Below, in pieces: positions 11,988 through 21,571 of a DNA stretch of 64,000 nucleotides; within the stretch, counting starts at the first letter, position 1, and each line of letters opens with the position of its first letter. Origin of the DNA: Mytilus californianus (taxonomy: Eukaryota; Mollusca; Bivalvia; Mytilida; Mytilidae); NCBI RefSeq assembly GCF_021869535.1, contig NW_026262734.1:98089285-98153284 (forward strand), given 5' to 3'. A program made the translations under genes and the position numbers. The notes below the pieces were generated by a model. That model had not been told where the DNA came from. It saw only the letters and a program-made list of their open reading frames with translations, and did no database searches.

Positions 11988-12205
11988 GAGGGTGTGGATG
12001 GTGGTTTACAGATTAGAGAACTTGAAAGGGCAAACACTATAAGGAAAAGAGAAAAATGGACCAAAAAATAAAAAATAGAGAATAATGAGGTGCTAAATTA
12101 AAATGAATAGAGAATAATAGGCAATAAGTAAAAAAAATAAAGAAAAATGAATTAAAAAATAAAAGAATACAGAAATGAAGGACCTCCGTACAGACCCTCA
12201 CAATA
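11988..12205 (+). repeat. 'GAGGGT' inverted-repeat element, copy 3
   Basis: Starts AGAGGGTGTGGATGGTGG, ends CGTACAGACCCTCAC. Same internal subrepeats as the other copies. Confidence 0.75.
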
Positions 12206-12394
12206 TTTAGCGATTCACCATTTACCCATATACATAAGGCATTCTGATAAAACCTTACATTATCACGAAATTGAGTTCTATAGGGTTACAGGTACAACAT
12301 ACTTTAAACACTTAAAAAAATAGAGTAGTTATCAACATCTTGTGTATATATATACACACACATACATGATAATCTCATCATAGATACTAGGCTT

Positions 12395-12560
12395 AAAATT
12401 TTGTACGCCATACGCGCGTTTCATCTACAAAAGACTCATCAGTGACACTCGACTCAAAAAAGATAAAAAGGCCAAATAAAATACGAAGTTGAGGAGCATT
12501 AAGGACCCGAAATTCCGAACGGTTTTGCCAAATACAGCTAAGATAATCTATTCCATGGTT
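12395..12560 (+). repeat. Dispersed 'CGCGCGTTTC' repeat
   Basis: Contains ATTTTGTACGCCATACGCG, GACTCATCAGTGACACTCG, AAAAAGGCCAAATAAAATACG and a GCCAAATACAGCTAAG tail. A diverged reversed or partial match lies near 53315-53390 (AAACGAAACGCGCGTC). I associate this block with mussel dispersed repeats; this rests on memory, not a search. Confidence 0.6.
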
Positions 12561-13638
12561 GGAAAATAATATTTATATTTTATAAACTCGGGCAAAGTTC
12601 CAAAATCTTTCAATAGAAAGGGTACAAGTAATGATATATTCAATTTGTCAACTGATTATCAAGAAACATGAAACGTGCAATTCACGAAATAGATCTTTTC
12701 TCAGAAACCACGCATGCTATCTCAATTAATGATTTATTCATTATAATAGGGCTCCAAACGAATTAAAAAAAAAACAAAATAAAAATAGTTTTTCCATCTG
12801 GGCCTATTTTCAAAGTCATGGTCTCATATGAGTAAACAGTTGCCTATATCCTTGTCCTTTGGTCTTTGGTGAAAAGCTGTCTCATTGGCAATCAAACTAT
12901 ATCTCCTTGTATTTATAATTCAGTTAAAGTGGTTCTTTTTTTCAAAAAAAATGGACGATTTTATAAACTTACTGGTCGCTTACAAATACTGCCAATTTCA
13001 ATTTAGTTTTACGATAAGACTTCATGAAACTTGTTAGAAATGTTTATTTTGATTTTTCGGGTTTCGTATTCCTTAAGCGGCACTATACACCAAACAGCAA
13101 TTGTTATACCTTAGCTAGCTTCCTATAGTAGCGAAAACATTTTGACCCTGCTTTTCGAGTTATGTGTCGTCTTGTATGTTCTTGTTTAGGTTAGTGGTCA
13201 TTCTGGTTATTTTTGTGAATTTTACTTATACGATACATGGTCTAGATAAGTGGAGGTTTGTACATGTGAAAAAAATGGTTTGATAGCATCACATTTTGTG
13301 CCTGTCCAAAGTCCGTCTATCCACGGATCATGTGTTATTTGTTGTTGTTCGTACGGCCATTTGTTAGTAGTTGGGTGTGTCTGTTGTATAGTCCAATATG
13401 TTTTGGTAATTCCTGTTATCCATTTATGTATTAAATATTTTTCATTATGAGTTTTATAGCATGTTTATAGAGCTTGCCAAGTGTTGTACACATTTGTAAA
13501 ACTGTTTATGGCTGACGGAAATTTTAGAATTGATTCTTTAATCAAAATTGTCACATCCTTCGATCAATCGGGTTTTCTTTTCATGGACAAAGCGACATAA
13601 CTCAACACAATTTGGTCTGGGTTAACTATTATGGTTTA
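12561..13638. other. Non-coding stretch with one repeat fragment
   Basis: 12825-12905 is a small reversed fragment of the 'AAGAAGATGTGG' family (AGCTGTCTCATTGGCAATC). Nothing else recognised. Confidence 0.45.
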
Positions 13639-13741
13639 TTATGTTCTAATTCGCCAGACTTAAACGAACATAAATTATTTATGCAATAAAACTCAACACA
13701 TGTATCAGAAATGAGCTCTCCTTGTGAGGGTAGCATACTTT
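13639..13741 (-). repeat. Split direct repeat B2 (3' end of element)
   Basis: 103 bp matching 14306-14408 with a constant offset of 667 and one mismatch (ACACA against ACATA). It marks the 3' boundary of the retroelement. Confidence 0.9.
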
Positions 13742-14015
13742 TTTTATTAACCAATGTATAATATAAATCAAACAGTTCGTTTCAAAGTTCATTTTAAGCA
13801 CATTACGGCTTAATCTCAGTCGTTATTAATTAGGTATAAAAACAGTCATACAGGCTCGATCACAGTCAGCCAACCATTAATACATACAAATATACACCAA
13901 TCTACAAACCAAGAAATACAACTTAAATAAATCATTATAAGTAAAACATTACTTTCCACATAAAAACAATAGATGGTCTTGATGATGGTGGGGGGTGAGG
14001 GGGGGGGGGGGGGGC
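13742..14015. other. Spacer between A2 and B2 with poly-G tract
   Basis: 274 bp without coding capacity, ending in GGGGGTGAGG followed by a run of about 16 G. It separates two repeats that usually lie close together in this element class; it may be part of the element or a later insertion. Confidence 0.5.
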
Positions 14016-14306
14016 TTAATACAGGCAAGGCAGTAGTACGGCGTATGCTACTCAGCGTAAGGCAGAACTTCGAATAATAACATTATAAATTACATTTAAT
14101 TTATATCAAACAGCAAGCACGAGAAACACGAGCCAAAATCATACGATACATAGAATACCTGTTTTAAATTCGCAATGCGACGAATTTCATCCAATGGAAT
14201 ACATTGTAAACATTACAGGTATTCTAAAAACATGTGTTGATGTAAACAAACACACGTGTTTTACCAAAACATATACATGTGCTTCCGTACTATTATTAAA
14301 TATATT
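14016..14306 (-). repeat. Split direct repeat A2
   Basis: 291 bp aligning without gaps to 18455-18745 (offset 4439). The one difference I saw is ATGCTACTC against ATGGTACTC. Directly abuts B1. Confidence 0.92.
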
Positions 14307-14408
14307 TATGTTCTAATTCGCCAGACTTAAACGAACATAAATTATTTATGCAATAAAACTCAACATATGTATCAGAAATGAGCTCTCCTTGTGAGGGTAG
14401 CATACTTT
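14306..14408 (-). repeat. Split direct repeat B1
   Basis: 103 bp copy of 13639-13741, placed just downstream of the recombinase frame in element orientation and directly joined to A2. Confidence 0.9.
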
Positions 14409-14439
14409 CGAAAGTAACAAAGAAAGAAAAGGGGGAGGG

Positions 14440-15510
14440 TCATATGCCAAGGTTTTTAGAAACTGTTAATTTTTCTGATATGTTTTCCTGAACATACCCA
14501 TCTTTTGCAGTTTCAGATGCCCATCTCCCATGTTTCTTTAATAACCTGTCATTTATACCAGCAGCGGCTGCAGCCGTCGCACCACCTGCTCTCAAACTGT
14601 GTAAACCAAAATTAGATTTTTCTAGACCTAAAGATCCAAGAGCGTCTAACAACAACTCCCTAGCCCTTGTATAAGATAGAGGAGTAATTCCTCTTAAAAC
14701 ATAAGTGTTTGTTTTCTTACGAAAAGTTACTGCTCTAAAAATGAATTCGTTAAAATCGATTGCTATGTTAGCTTGTGATAAATATGTGTGTAACATAGAT
14801 ACCGGACATGTCATAGAACTAGTCTTCGAAATCAACACTCTACTACCTTCTCTGTGTTGGTCAGTCTTACTTTTTTCGATAAATAAAGACATATAAGTAG
14901 GATAAAACTGTATATCTGATCTTTTCAAATTAACAAGTTCGGAAAATCTTAAAAATCCTGCATAACTTGTAAGACACATACAGGCGATTCTTCTAAGATT
15001 TAAAGTACTGAATTTGTTACCGTATTTTTGTACAATCTGGTACAGAATTTCAGGTGTAATAGGCTCTTTCTTTTTTACAATGTAATGCCCGATTGACCTA
15101 TGAACTCCTTCTTTAATAGATGTACATAAAAAAGAATTACAAGGATCGGCAAATCCAGCTAGTTTATGTGACCAACTAATTGCATAGTAAGCTCCTTCAA
15201 CTATAGATGCGGATTTGTGTTTTTTACATAAATGAATCAGGTATAACGAAACATCATAGTCTGATGCTGGTAAAGAATTAAGATTAAATGAATTACACCA
15301 TCTACAAAAATTGTTAAAGGCGTACCTGTACTTCTTCCGAGTGCTTTCAGCTCTAGAGTGAAGACAAAATTCTGGAAGACACTTTGCTAAATTTTGTAAT
15401 GGCTGGTGTGGTGAAAGAATTTCTGATGACCACCTACCAACGCTGAAAATATCTGAAAAATGTAAAAATTCAAACAGATAGTAAATAAAAAAGTATATAA
15501 TACATGACAA
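14440..15510 (-). CDS. Tyrosine recombinase (YR) of the retrotransposon
   Basis: Integrase of the element, expected to insert a circular cDNA by site-specific recombination. The 356-residue frame has the family's catalytic residues in order: Arg188 (GFLRFSELVNL), Lys215 (EKSKTD), His304-x-x-Arg307 (LHSLRAGG), His327/Trp330 (KHGRWAS) and Tyr339. Residues about 35-130 form the helical core-binding domain (STRKKYRYAFNNFCRWC). The first 22 or so residues are hydrophobic and look like read-through of non-coding DNA. A pyrimidine tract ending in CAG just upstream of the SVGRW segment and a GTCAGT donor-like site near 15538 suggest a short intron, so the annotated start is doubtful. It follows RNase H in a different frame, as usual for the class. 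No internal break seen. Confidence 0.88.
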   Translation of the reverse strand: MSCIIYFFIYYLFEFLHFSDIFSVGRWSSEILSPHQPLQNLAKCLPEFCLHSRAESTRKKYRYAFNNFCRWCNSFNLNSLPASDYDVSLYLIHLCKKHKSASIVEGAYYAISWSHKLAGFADPCNSFLCTSIKEGVHRSIGHYIVKKKEPITPEILYQIVQKYGNKFSTLNLRRIACMCLTSYAGFLRFSELVNLKRSDIQFYPTYMSLFIEKSKTDQHREGSRVLISKTSSMTCPVSMLHTYLSQANIAIDFNEFIFRAVTFRKKTNTYVLRGITPLSYTRARELLLDALGSLGLEKSNFGLHSLRAGGATAAAAAGINDRLLKKHGRWASETAKDGYVQENISEKLTVSKNLGI

Positions 15511-15648
15511 ATGCGTTTAATATATAATCATTACTGACCTTGCTCCGTACTATAGCCTTGTCAGATTTCTAAAAAAGACCTCGCTATCATTTCTATAGCC
15601 TTGTAAACATGTGTCATGTCTATGTCACAGTAATACAAAAACAGTTAT

Positions 15649-16773
15649 CTACATTGTTCTTAGCCTAACAGCTAAAATATCAGAATTAAAATTCTCAGAG
15701 CCAAAAATGGAATTCTTGTTGTTCCCTTGAAGAAATATGCGTTGTTCACTGGAAAATTCAATTACTTCCAATACATAATGACGAAATTCCATGTTTCTTC
15801 TAAATAATAAAGTCCAAAACGATGAAGACTGCCATTTTGGTACTATCAGGGTACCTTCGGCTTTACAGAGTACTAAATGATTTATACTTTTAGTAACTAA
15901 ATCAATTGGAGGGACTATCCAATTATTTTCATTTTTCCAATTTTGTGTAAAAGCATCAATAGCTTCACTCCCGGGATTCCAAAATTTTGAATTAAATCGC
16001 TTCAATTTTGTATTAGCAAAATTGGCAAATCTATCAACAGTATAAGGACCCCATAAATTATCCATGAATTCAAAAAACTCCGGAGATGTTTGCCAGTCAT
16101 CTATATCTATCATTTTAGACAAAAAATCAGCTCTACAATTTTCTGGTCTAGGTACCCATATTGGATGTACAATGACTCCTTCCTTCGAACAAAATTTAAA
16201 AATGTCATATGCAAAACACTGTAAATGCATCTTGGTGCTACCTCTATTGATTATTTTTACACAGTTTTGATTATCGGTGTGCCATTTGACAGTACTGTTT
16301 TTTAAAACAGATTTAAATGAATACAAAGCTAATTGAATAGCCCTTAATTCTCGCCAGGTCGAACTCATGTTTTTCTCATATTCGCTCCATGTGGAATGAA
16401 AAACTTTTTCATTCAACTCTACAGTAAAAGCACCTGCGGCTACATTACTAGCATCTGAATACACCACTATGTTTGGTAAGGTGTCATTCACAAAATTCTT
16501 CTGATTAAGATTTGTCAAACTGTCTGACCAAAATCTCAACTCTGCTAATACACACTCAGTGTAAGCAATATTTAAATTACCATCCCATGATTTTCTGTTC
16601 TCAATTGCAAAATATAAATGCCTTGTCATTAGGCTTGTGACATTGCCCATAACTGGAGACATAGAAATAATTCTACCTGTGAATTGTGCTAACTGACGAG
16701 CACTTATAATGGGAAATTTATTCAAAATATTGTCAAGCGATTCTTTTGCATCATTTAATCTACGTTCAGACAC
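15649..16773 (-). CDS. RNase H and C-terminal part of the retrotransposon polyprotein
   Basis: Continues the reverse-transcriptase frame after an in-frame TAG at 16798-16800, so this is the second half of one pol gene. From the GTG at 16773 the RNase H acidic residues are Asp107 (VYSDAS), Glu142 (WRELRA), Asp167 (HTDNQN) and Asp216 (CRADFLSK). Residues 1-85 are the RT thumb/connection (LNDAKES, RQLAQFTGRIISM). After RNase H comes a conserved tail seen in DIRS-order elements (VDRFANFANTK..RFNSKFWNPGSEAIDAF..NW, PP). It lacks an ATG of its own at the natural domain border. RNase H removes the RNA strand during cDNA synthesis. It would be made only by read-through of the TAG, or not at all in this copy. 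Confidence 0.85.
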   Translation of the reverse strand: MSERRLNDAKESLDNILNKFPIISARQLAQFTGRIISMSPVMGNVTSLMTRHLYFAIENRKSWDGNLNIAYTECVLAELRFWSDSLTNLNQKNFVNDTLPNIVVYSDASNVAAGAFTVELNEKVFHSTWSEYEKNMSSTWRELRAIQLALYSFKSVLKNSTVKWHTDNQNCVKIINRGSTKMHLQCFAYDIFKFCSKEGVIVHPIWVPRPENCRADFLSKMIDIDDWQTSPEFFEFMDNLWGPYTVDRFANFANTKLKRFNSKFWNPGSEAIDAFTQNWKNENNWIVPPIDLVTKSINHLVLCKAEGTLIVPKWQSSSFWTLLFRRNMEFRHYVLEVIEFSSEQRIFLQGNNKNSIFGSENFNSDILAVRLRTM

Positions 16774-16797
16774 TGCTAAACTAAAGCTTTTCGAATC

Positions 16798-16800
16798 CTA
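16798..16800 (-). other. In-frame TAG between RT and RNase H
   Basis: Both flanking frames share one phase (17619 and 16773 differ by a multiple of three) and resemble one continuous family protein. One amber codon is the only interruption. Confidence 0.85.
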
Positions 16801-17619
16801 TATTAATCCTAGCCATTCCAAGCGTTGAACTGGATCAAAAACAGATTTTTGTTCATTTATCAAAAATCCAGCTAATTCCAATGAGGACTTTACGAATTCA
16901 GATATATTTTGACATTCTAAATACCCTTCTGACATACCTAAACCATCATCTAGATAAAGCACTATATCTATACCGTTTTCACGCCAGTATTTAACCATAG
17001 GTCGTAAACATTTTGTAAAAATGTAAAGCGCTGAACTCAAACCAAAAGCTAAAACTGAAAAGCAATAAAACTTTCCGTTCCAAGAGAACCCTAAATATGT
17101 ATGTTGCTCTTTGCAGATGTCTAAATGAAAATATCCAGATTTTAAATCAAATTTAATTAGGTATAGATCTTTCTTAAAAAATTGTTGAGCAACTTTCCAA
17201 TCTTCGAATTTTATTTTATTTTTCAAAACGTATAAATTCAATTCAGATAGATCTAATATCAATCTCTTTTTCCCGGACTTTTGAATGGCAACACTTAATG
17301 GATTTACTACAAAAGGCTGGAATGGTACTTCGTGTACGCATCCGTTTTTCGAAAGTTCGAGAACAGCTTCGTTTACAAAATCAGTATTATCAACTGCAGA
17401 TTTATTATTGCGGAATTTCATAGGAGGTGGTAAACTCACAAAAGGAATCATATAACCTGATTTTATAGTATTAATTATAAATTTGCTTGCTCCAATGTGC
17501 TCCCAAAAAGCTACATTTTTAGATAAACTACTTTTGACGCCTTTGGCGAATTTGGAAAAATCAACTTTATCAAAATACTTAACATGTTCGAAAAGTATAT
17601 TCATGTGCCCATGCAACAA
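16798..17619 (-). CDS. Reverse transcriptase domain of the retrotransposon
   Basis: Copies element RNA into DNA. Residues counted from the TTG at 17619: fingers/palm motif LILDLSELN (120-128), KFDLKSGYFHL (156-166), FGLSSA (192-197) and the catalytic YLDD (222-225), followed by the palm end RLEWLGLI where a TAG stops the frame. The frame is open upstream to about 17655 and so overlaps the end of gag by some 25 bases in another phase, implying frameshifting or internal initiation. There is no ATG at the overlap. The TAG lies in a region where the protein family continues straight into the thumb and RNase H, so it is best read as a nonsense change or a read-through codon. Confidence 0.88.
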   Translation of the reverse strand: MLHGHMNILFEHVKYFDKVDFSKFAKGVKSSLSKNVAFWEHIGASKFIINTIKSGYMIPFVSLPPPMKFRNNKSAVDNTDFVNEAVLELSKNGCVHEVPFQPFVVNPLSVAIQKSGKKRLILDLSELNLYVLKNKIKFEDWKVAQQFFKKDLYLIKFDLKSGYFHLDICKEQHTYLGFSWNGKFYCFSVLAFGLSSALYIFTKCLRPMVKYWRENGIDIVLYLDDGLGMSEGYLECQNISEFVKSSLELAGFLINEQKSVFDPVQRLEWLGLI

Positions 17620-17630
17620 ATATTCATCTA

Positions 17631-18452
17631 CTAAATTAAGAAACTTATCTTTATCTTATGTTGCTGGGTTGTTCCTTGGTGTAAATTGTTGCTGCTTCTA
17701 TTGGGACAGTTTGTCCTCCAGTGTCCAAATTGGTGGCATTCATAACACATGTCATAGGAAGTCGCCTCTCGGCGACTGTTCCTCCGAAAGGGCGGCTGGT
17801 TGTACTGTTGAAGAGGCATATCTGCAGTATTAGTAGGAGGTCTGGAAACAGTAGCTGAAGGCTTAGCGTAAGGTTTAGTACGACTTTTCTTCTCCTTGAT
17901 GGTTTTGAGAGCTCTGCTTTCAGCTTGTCGGAGTCTTTTCTCGTCATCTGAATCTGATGCCATTTCGTCACTCTCGTACTCGCGAACTGTGGTCCAACCA
18001 GCAGGAGATTTATCGGCTATTCTGATGAGCTTATTTCTTTTGTTCAACTTTAAGATAAGTCCAGAAATTAAATTTATAGAAACAAAATCTTCCTTCGAAA
18101 AACGTTTTTGCAGCTTATGTAGGTCAGCAAGGACTTCGGAATTGAAAGAAAATTGGATTTGATTACCTTCACTCTTTAGTTTCACGGACGCTTCCTTTTT
18201 CAACTTAGTGGCTAAGGAGTCGTTGCCCGACACTAACTCGTTCTTCAATGCAGATATTTTAGAATCGAAGAACGACGTAAACAGTTGAAAAGTGCTGTCA
18301 CTTATTTGTTGCTGTGGCGCTGTTTGCTGGGTTGCTGTCGACGGTACTGGTATAGGCAAACTAGGAAATGCAGCTTTTCTGTTAAGAACGACAGGAGTTG
18401 TAGACTCGTGTAGTAGTAATTCGTCTTCGTCTTCGGAACGGTGGTCTGTCAT
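17631..18452 (-). CDS. Gag-like nucleocapsid protein with CCHC zinc knuckle
   Basis: Probable structural or RNA-binding protein of the element. I take the ATG at 18452 (MTDHRSEDED), which lies right beside the A1 repeat; an upstream TTG is less likely. The 273-residue product has an acidic N-terminus, a glutamine-rich part, a central helical region (LHKLQKRFSKEDFVSINLISGLI), a basic/acidic stretch (KTIKEKKSRTKPYAKPS) and a C-terminal knuckle CYECHQFGHWRTNC (CX2CX4HX4C). Such knuckles bind RNA in retroelement Gag proteins. Its stop overlaps the open RT frame. Confidence 0.85.
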   Translation of the reverse strand: MTDHRSEDEDELLLHESTTPVVLNRKAAFPSLPIPVPSTATQQTAPQQQISDSTFQLFTSFFDSKISALKNELVSGNDSLATKLKKEASVKLKSEGNQIQFSFNSEVLADLHKLQKRFSKEDFVSINLISGLILKLNKRNKLIRIADKSPAGWTTVREYESDEMASDSDDEKRLRQAESRALKTIKEKKSRTKPYAKPSATVSRPPTNTADMPLQQYNQPPFRRNSRREATSYDMCYECHQFGHWRTNCPNRSSNNLHQGTTQQHKIKISFLI

Positions 18453-18454
18453 GG

Positions 18455-18745
18455 TTAATACAGGCAAGGCAGTAGTACGGCGTATGGTACTCAGCGTAAG
18501 GCAGAACTTCGAATAATAACATTATAAATTACATTTAATTTATATCAAACAGCAAGCACGAGAAACACGAGCCAAAATCATACGATACATAGAATACCTG
18601 TTTTAAATTCGCAATGCGACGAATTTCATCCAATGGAATACATTGTAAACATTACAGGTATTCTAAAAACATGTGTTGATGTAAACAAACACACGTGTTT
18701 TACCAAAACATATACATGTGCTTCCGTACTATTATTAAATATATT
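18455..18745 (-). repeat. Split direct repeat A1 (5' end of element, probable promoter)
   Basis: 291 bp copy of A2 immediately upstream of the gag ATG. By analogy with the class it should carry the promoter, but I see no decisive motif beyond AT-rich ends. Confidence 0.9.
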
Positions 18746-18898
18746 ACACTCCAACTCACATTTACCGATAAAATGAAGTTTTTTTTTTTACATTTAATTA
18801 TATATATAAATAAAGATTAATTTTCTTAAATTGAGATTAAATCTCTGTATATGATTGAGTGGTTGATCTTTGGCTGTTTAACGTCCAACGGGAAATAT

Positions 18899-19108
18899 GA
18901 GGGTGTGGATGGGGTTTACAGAATAGAGAATAATGGCTAAAAAAATATAAAGAATAGACTAAAATGGACCAAAAAAAATTAAAAAAAGTCAAGAGAGTAT
19001 GAGATGCTAAAATATTAAGAATAGAGAATAATGGGCAAAAAGTATAGAAAATAGAGAAAATGGCTTAAAAATTATAGAATACAGAACTGAAGGACCCCCA
19101 ATCTAGAC
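18899..19108 (+). repeat. 'GAGGGT' inverted-repeat element, copy 4
   Basis: Starts ATGAGGGTGTGGATGGGG, ends AATCTAGACCCTCAAATA; the ends are inverted repeats TGAGGGTSTRGAT. Same interior subrepeats. Confidence 0.8.
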
Positions 19109-19364
19109 CCTCAAATATAACATGAATATTCAGGATATATAATGTTGAGATATCCTGCTTCCTACTAGACGGACAAGCTGTGTCGGATGTATTTTTCCTG
19201 TTAGCACAGAAGGTAGCAGTCTACATGAAGACATGTTAACTTCTTGAACACATTGTTCTAGCTCTGAGCCGACACTTTTTAAAACCCCGTTTTATAAATA
19301 TAAGTAAGTAGTTTACAAAAAGGGGGACAGAAAATACAAAGGAACTATCTCACAAAACATGTTT

Positions 19365-19645
19365 AACCCCTCCGCATTTTTGCGCCTGTCCCAAGTCAGG
19401 AGCCTCTGGCCTTTGTTAGTCTTGTATGTATTTAATTTTAGTTCATTTATATGTTTTGGAGTTAAGTGTGACGTCCATTTTCATTGAACTATTACACATT
19501 AGGGGCCAGCTGAAGCCCGCCTCCGGGTGCGGGATTTTCTCGCTGTGTTGAAGACCCATGGATGGCCTTGGGTCTTGGGTCTTGGGCTGTTATCTGCTCT
19601 TTGGTCGGATTATTGTCTCTTTGACACATATTCCCCATTTCCATT
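19365..19645 (-). repeat. Reversed, diverged 'AAGAAGATGTGG' family copy
   Basis: Begins GTTTAACCCCTCCGCATTTT, then GTCCCAAGTCAGGAGCCTC, and ends TTGTCTCTTTGACACATATTC. A variant middle section (GAAGCCCGCCTCCGGGTGCG) marks a subfamily. Confidence 0.7.
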
Positions 19646-20355
19646 CTCAATTTTATCAAACATTATATAAGTCGAAGAAAAGCAGACAACATTCTGGCAC
19701 CAAAAACAACCAGACAGTCTACTTAAACACTAAACAGATAACTAAAGAATAAGCAACACGAAGTCCACCAAAACAGGAAGATAGGATCTTAGATGCTTCA
19801 GAAGGGTAAGTTTCTATACGAATAGCTATCTATTAGCACTGTTTAAGAAAAATGGAGTTGTGGGGCATACGTCACGAGACTTCAACCTAACCACGGAAAT
19901 AGCCAAGACATCTAAAAGTCAAAATATAATCTCGAAAAATGGTCGGGTGCCTATACAGTGTCAAACTCTATATAGTCTAAATTCTATGGAGTCTAAAAAG
20001 GTGGTGAATAAATTAAACAGAAACTATATAAGAAAGCCCCTTTCCATTTAAAAAAAATCTATCTGCGGATGATTTATGTTTATACGAAAGATAGATTCAA
20101 AACAGTGCTTATATCCTTCAATGAATAATATCTAGATATCTACAGGTCAAAATGTAGTCCAGGGCATGGGTTTTCTGTTCATAAACCGAAATCTTGGTAG
20201 AAAGAGTAACTTTTTGAAGACAGAAACTTGTTTTCTGTTGGTCTATAAATTAAAACAAATGAAAATTGGTGGAATAAGGCTTTCTCCTGCTTCTTCAATC
20301 TGTAGGTTGATGAATATAACACTTAGATATCTACAGAACTAAGAAATATTTCATT
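19646..20355. other. AT-rich non-coding stretch
   Basis: Nothing supported. Two small copies of ATATCTAGATATCTACAG-like words at 20128 and 20320 only. Confidence 0.4.
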
Positions 20356-20490
20356 GGGGCTTGAATTTATTGTGATTTTACCACGGGTTGGGCCTTTATG
20401 CTTTACCATGAGCGATAGCGAGGCGGTAAAATATCAGCATAAAGGGTCAACCCGCGGTAAAATCAATACATGTATAAATTCAAGCCCCCA
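20356..20490. repeat. Fold-back element, about 50-bp imperfect arms
   Basis: GGGGCTTGAATTTAT...GATTTTACCACGGGTTG on the left is answered by CAACCCGCGGTAAAATC...ATAAATTCAAGCCCC on the right, with a GC-richer centre (GAGCGATAGCGAGGCGGTAA). A single arm (TTTTACCACGGGTGTGC) recurs near 20930. Confidence 0.8.
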
Positions 20491-21414
20491 TGCATTATTT
20501 CTATTCTAATAGGACAAAGACAGCAGTTCTTTTGTTTCGGAGCGCTCTAGGTGAAGGGAAATGTTTGCTGTTCCCGTAATTGAACACACTATTAATATTG
20601 ACGTAAAATACGAGAAAAACAGAATAAGTGACAAGCTTAGATGATTTACAATAATATACTAAGGCAGGTTTGGACGAAGTTGATTGATTATCTTACTTTT
20701 ATTTAAGAAAATGGGCTTTCAACAAATTCATATCATCGTTTGTTTATGTTTTCATGTGTTGGTTACTTTCAGTTTCAAATTCGTGCATTATATTCTTTTG
20801 TCATCGTTCAATGACGTCATTTACACCGTCTGACCTCGGGTAACTCATTCATAAAAAGCAAACAACGTGGGAGTAAGATTGGAATAGCCCAAATAATCCG
20901 TGACGTTGGTATATCAATATATTCATATTTTACCACGGGTGTGCTCAAAGCGTTTGAAGAAAGTCATATTAGAATAAACATTTAAAAATGATTTAGAAAA
21001 TAATAATTGTATTGTCAATCAGACAGAACTGTTTTCTAGGCAACTTAAATGTTTATTCTACCTACAAAACCTCTCGATTTAGTCAAAACGTCTGATGTAT
21101 TTTAATCTTGATAATCGATTGTTACTATTTCGAAGGAATATTTTTTTTAAATTGAGTACAATATAGTTGACATTTGCAAGCATCTTGTCATCAAACAATT
21201 TCTTCTAGAGGACGAAGATCAACGATGTAACAAGAATATCAGAAATTAGAATTAAAAAGGTCAGAAAAAGACAGAGGCAAATCCAAAAACAAATAAGAAG
21301 TTTGTAAGAACAAATGAGTACGGAAGCAACGTTAAAAAGACACAAACAGACATGAAATTAAAAAAACCGTACAAATGTTTAATCTATTTAAAGTTTTGTA
21401 TAATAACAACAATT
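20491..21414. other. AT-rich non-coding stretch
   Basis: No gene recognised. Confidence 0.45.
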
Positions 21415-21571
21415 TTGAACAGAGGTGGATTTATGGGGCCCAGGTTGCCCGCCCCCTTATGGAGCTACAGTTATGGTTAATTCAATTTTTTTACTTTGTC
21501 CGCTCCAAACGTTGCCTAGTTTGGGGGCCCCGGGCCCTCCTTTTCAAAATCCTGGATCCACATCTGTTGAA
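21415..21571. mobile_element. Short CAG...CTG inverted-repeat element (hAT-like MITE)
   Basis: 21420-21566 starts CAGAGGTGGATTTATGGGG and ends CCTGGATCCACATCTG, imperfect inverted repeats, with TTGAA on both sides. The GC-rich ends (GGGGCCC, GGGGGCCCCGGGCCC) stand out from the AT-rich surroundings. CAG-type ends resemble hAT elements, but the short duplication does not settle the family. Confidence 0.55.

Larger units (their letters stand above)
13639..18745 (-). mobile_element. Tyrosine-recombinase retrotransposon (DIRS order, Ngaro/PAT-like)
   Basis: Read on the minus strand: A1 repeat (18745-18455), gag, RT, RNase H, tyrosine recombinase, B1 (14408-14306), A2 (14306-14016), a 274-bp spacer with a long G run, and B2 (13741-13639). 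This A1-ORFs-B1-A2-B2 layout is the split direct repeat structure known for Ngaro/PAT/VIPER-like elements, which integrate through a tyrosine recombinase and leave no target duplication; I see none. A copies (291 bp) differ at about one base and B copies (103 bp) at about one base, so insertion is recent, yet the pol frame carries an in-frame TAG. Confidence 0.9.

Noticed and set aside
17651-17971. 106-codon frame in a second phase within gag
   Set aside because: Shadow of gag; lacks the zinc knuckle and any independent start context.
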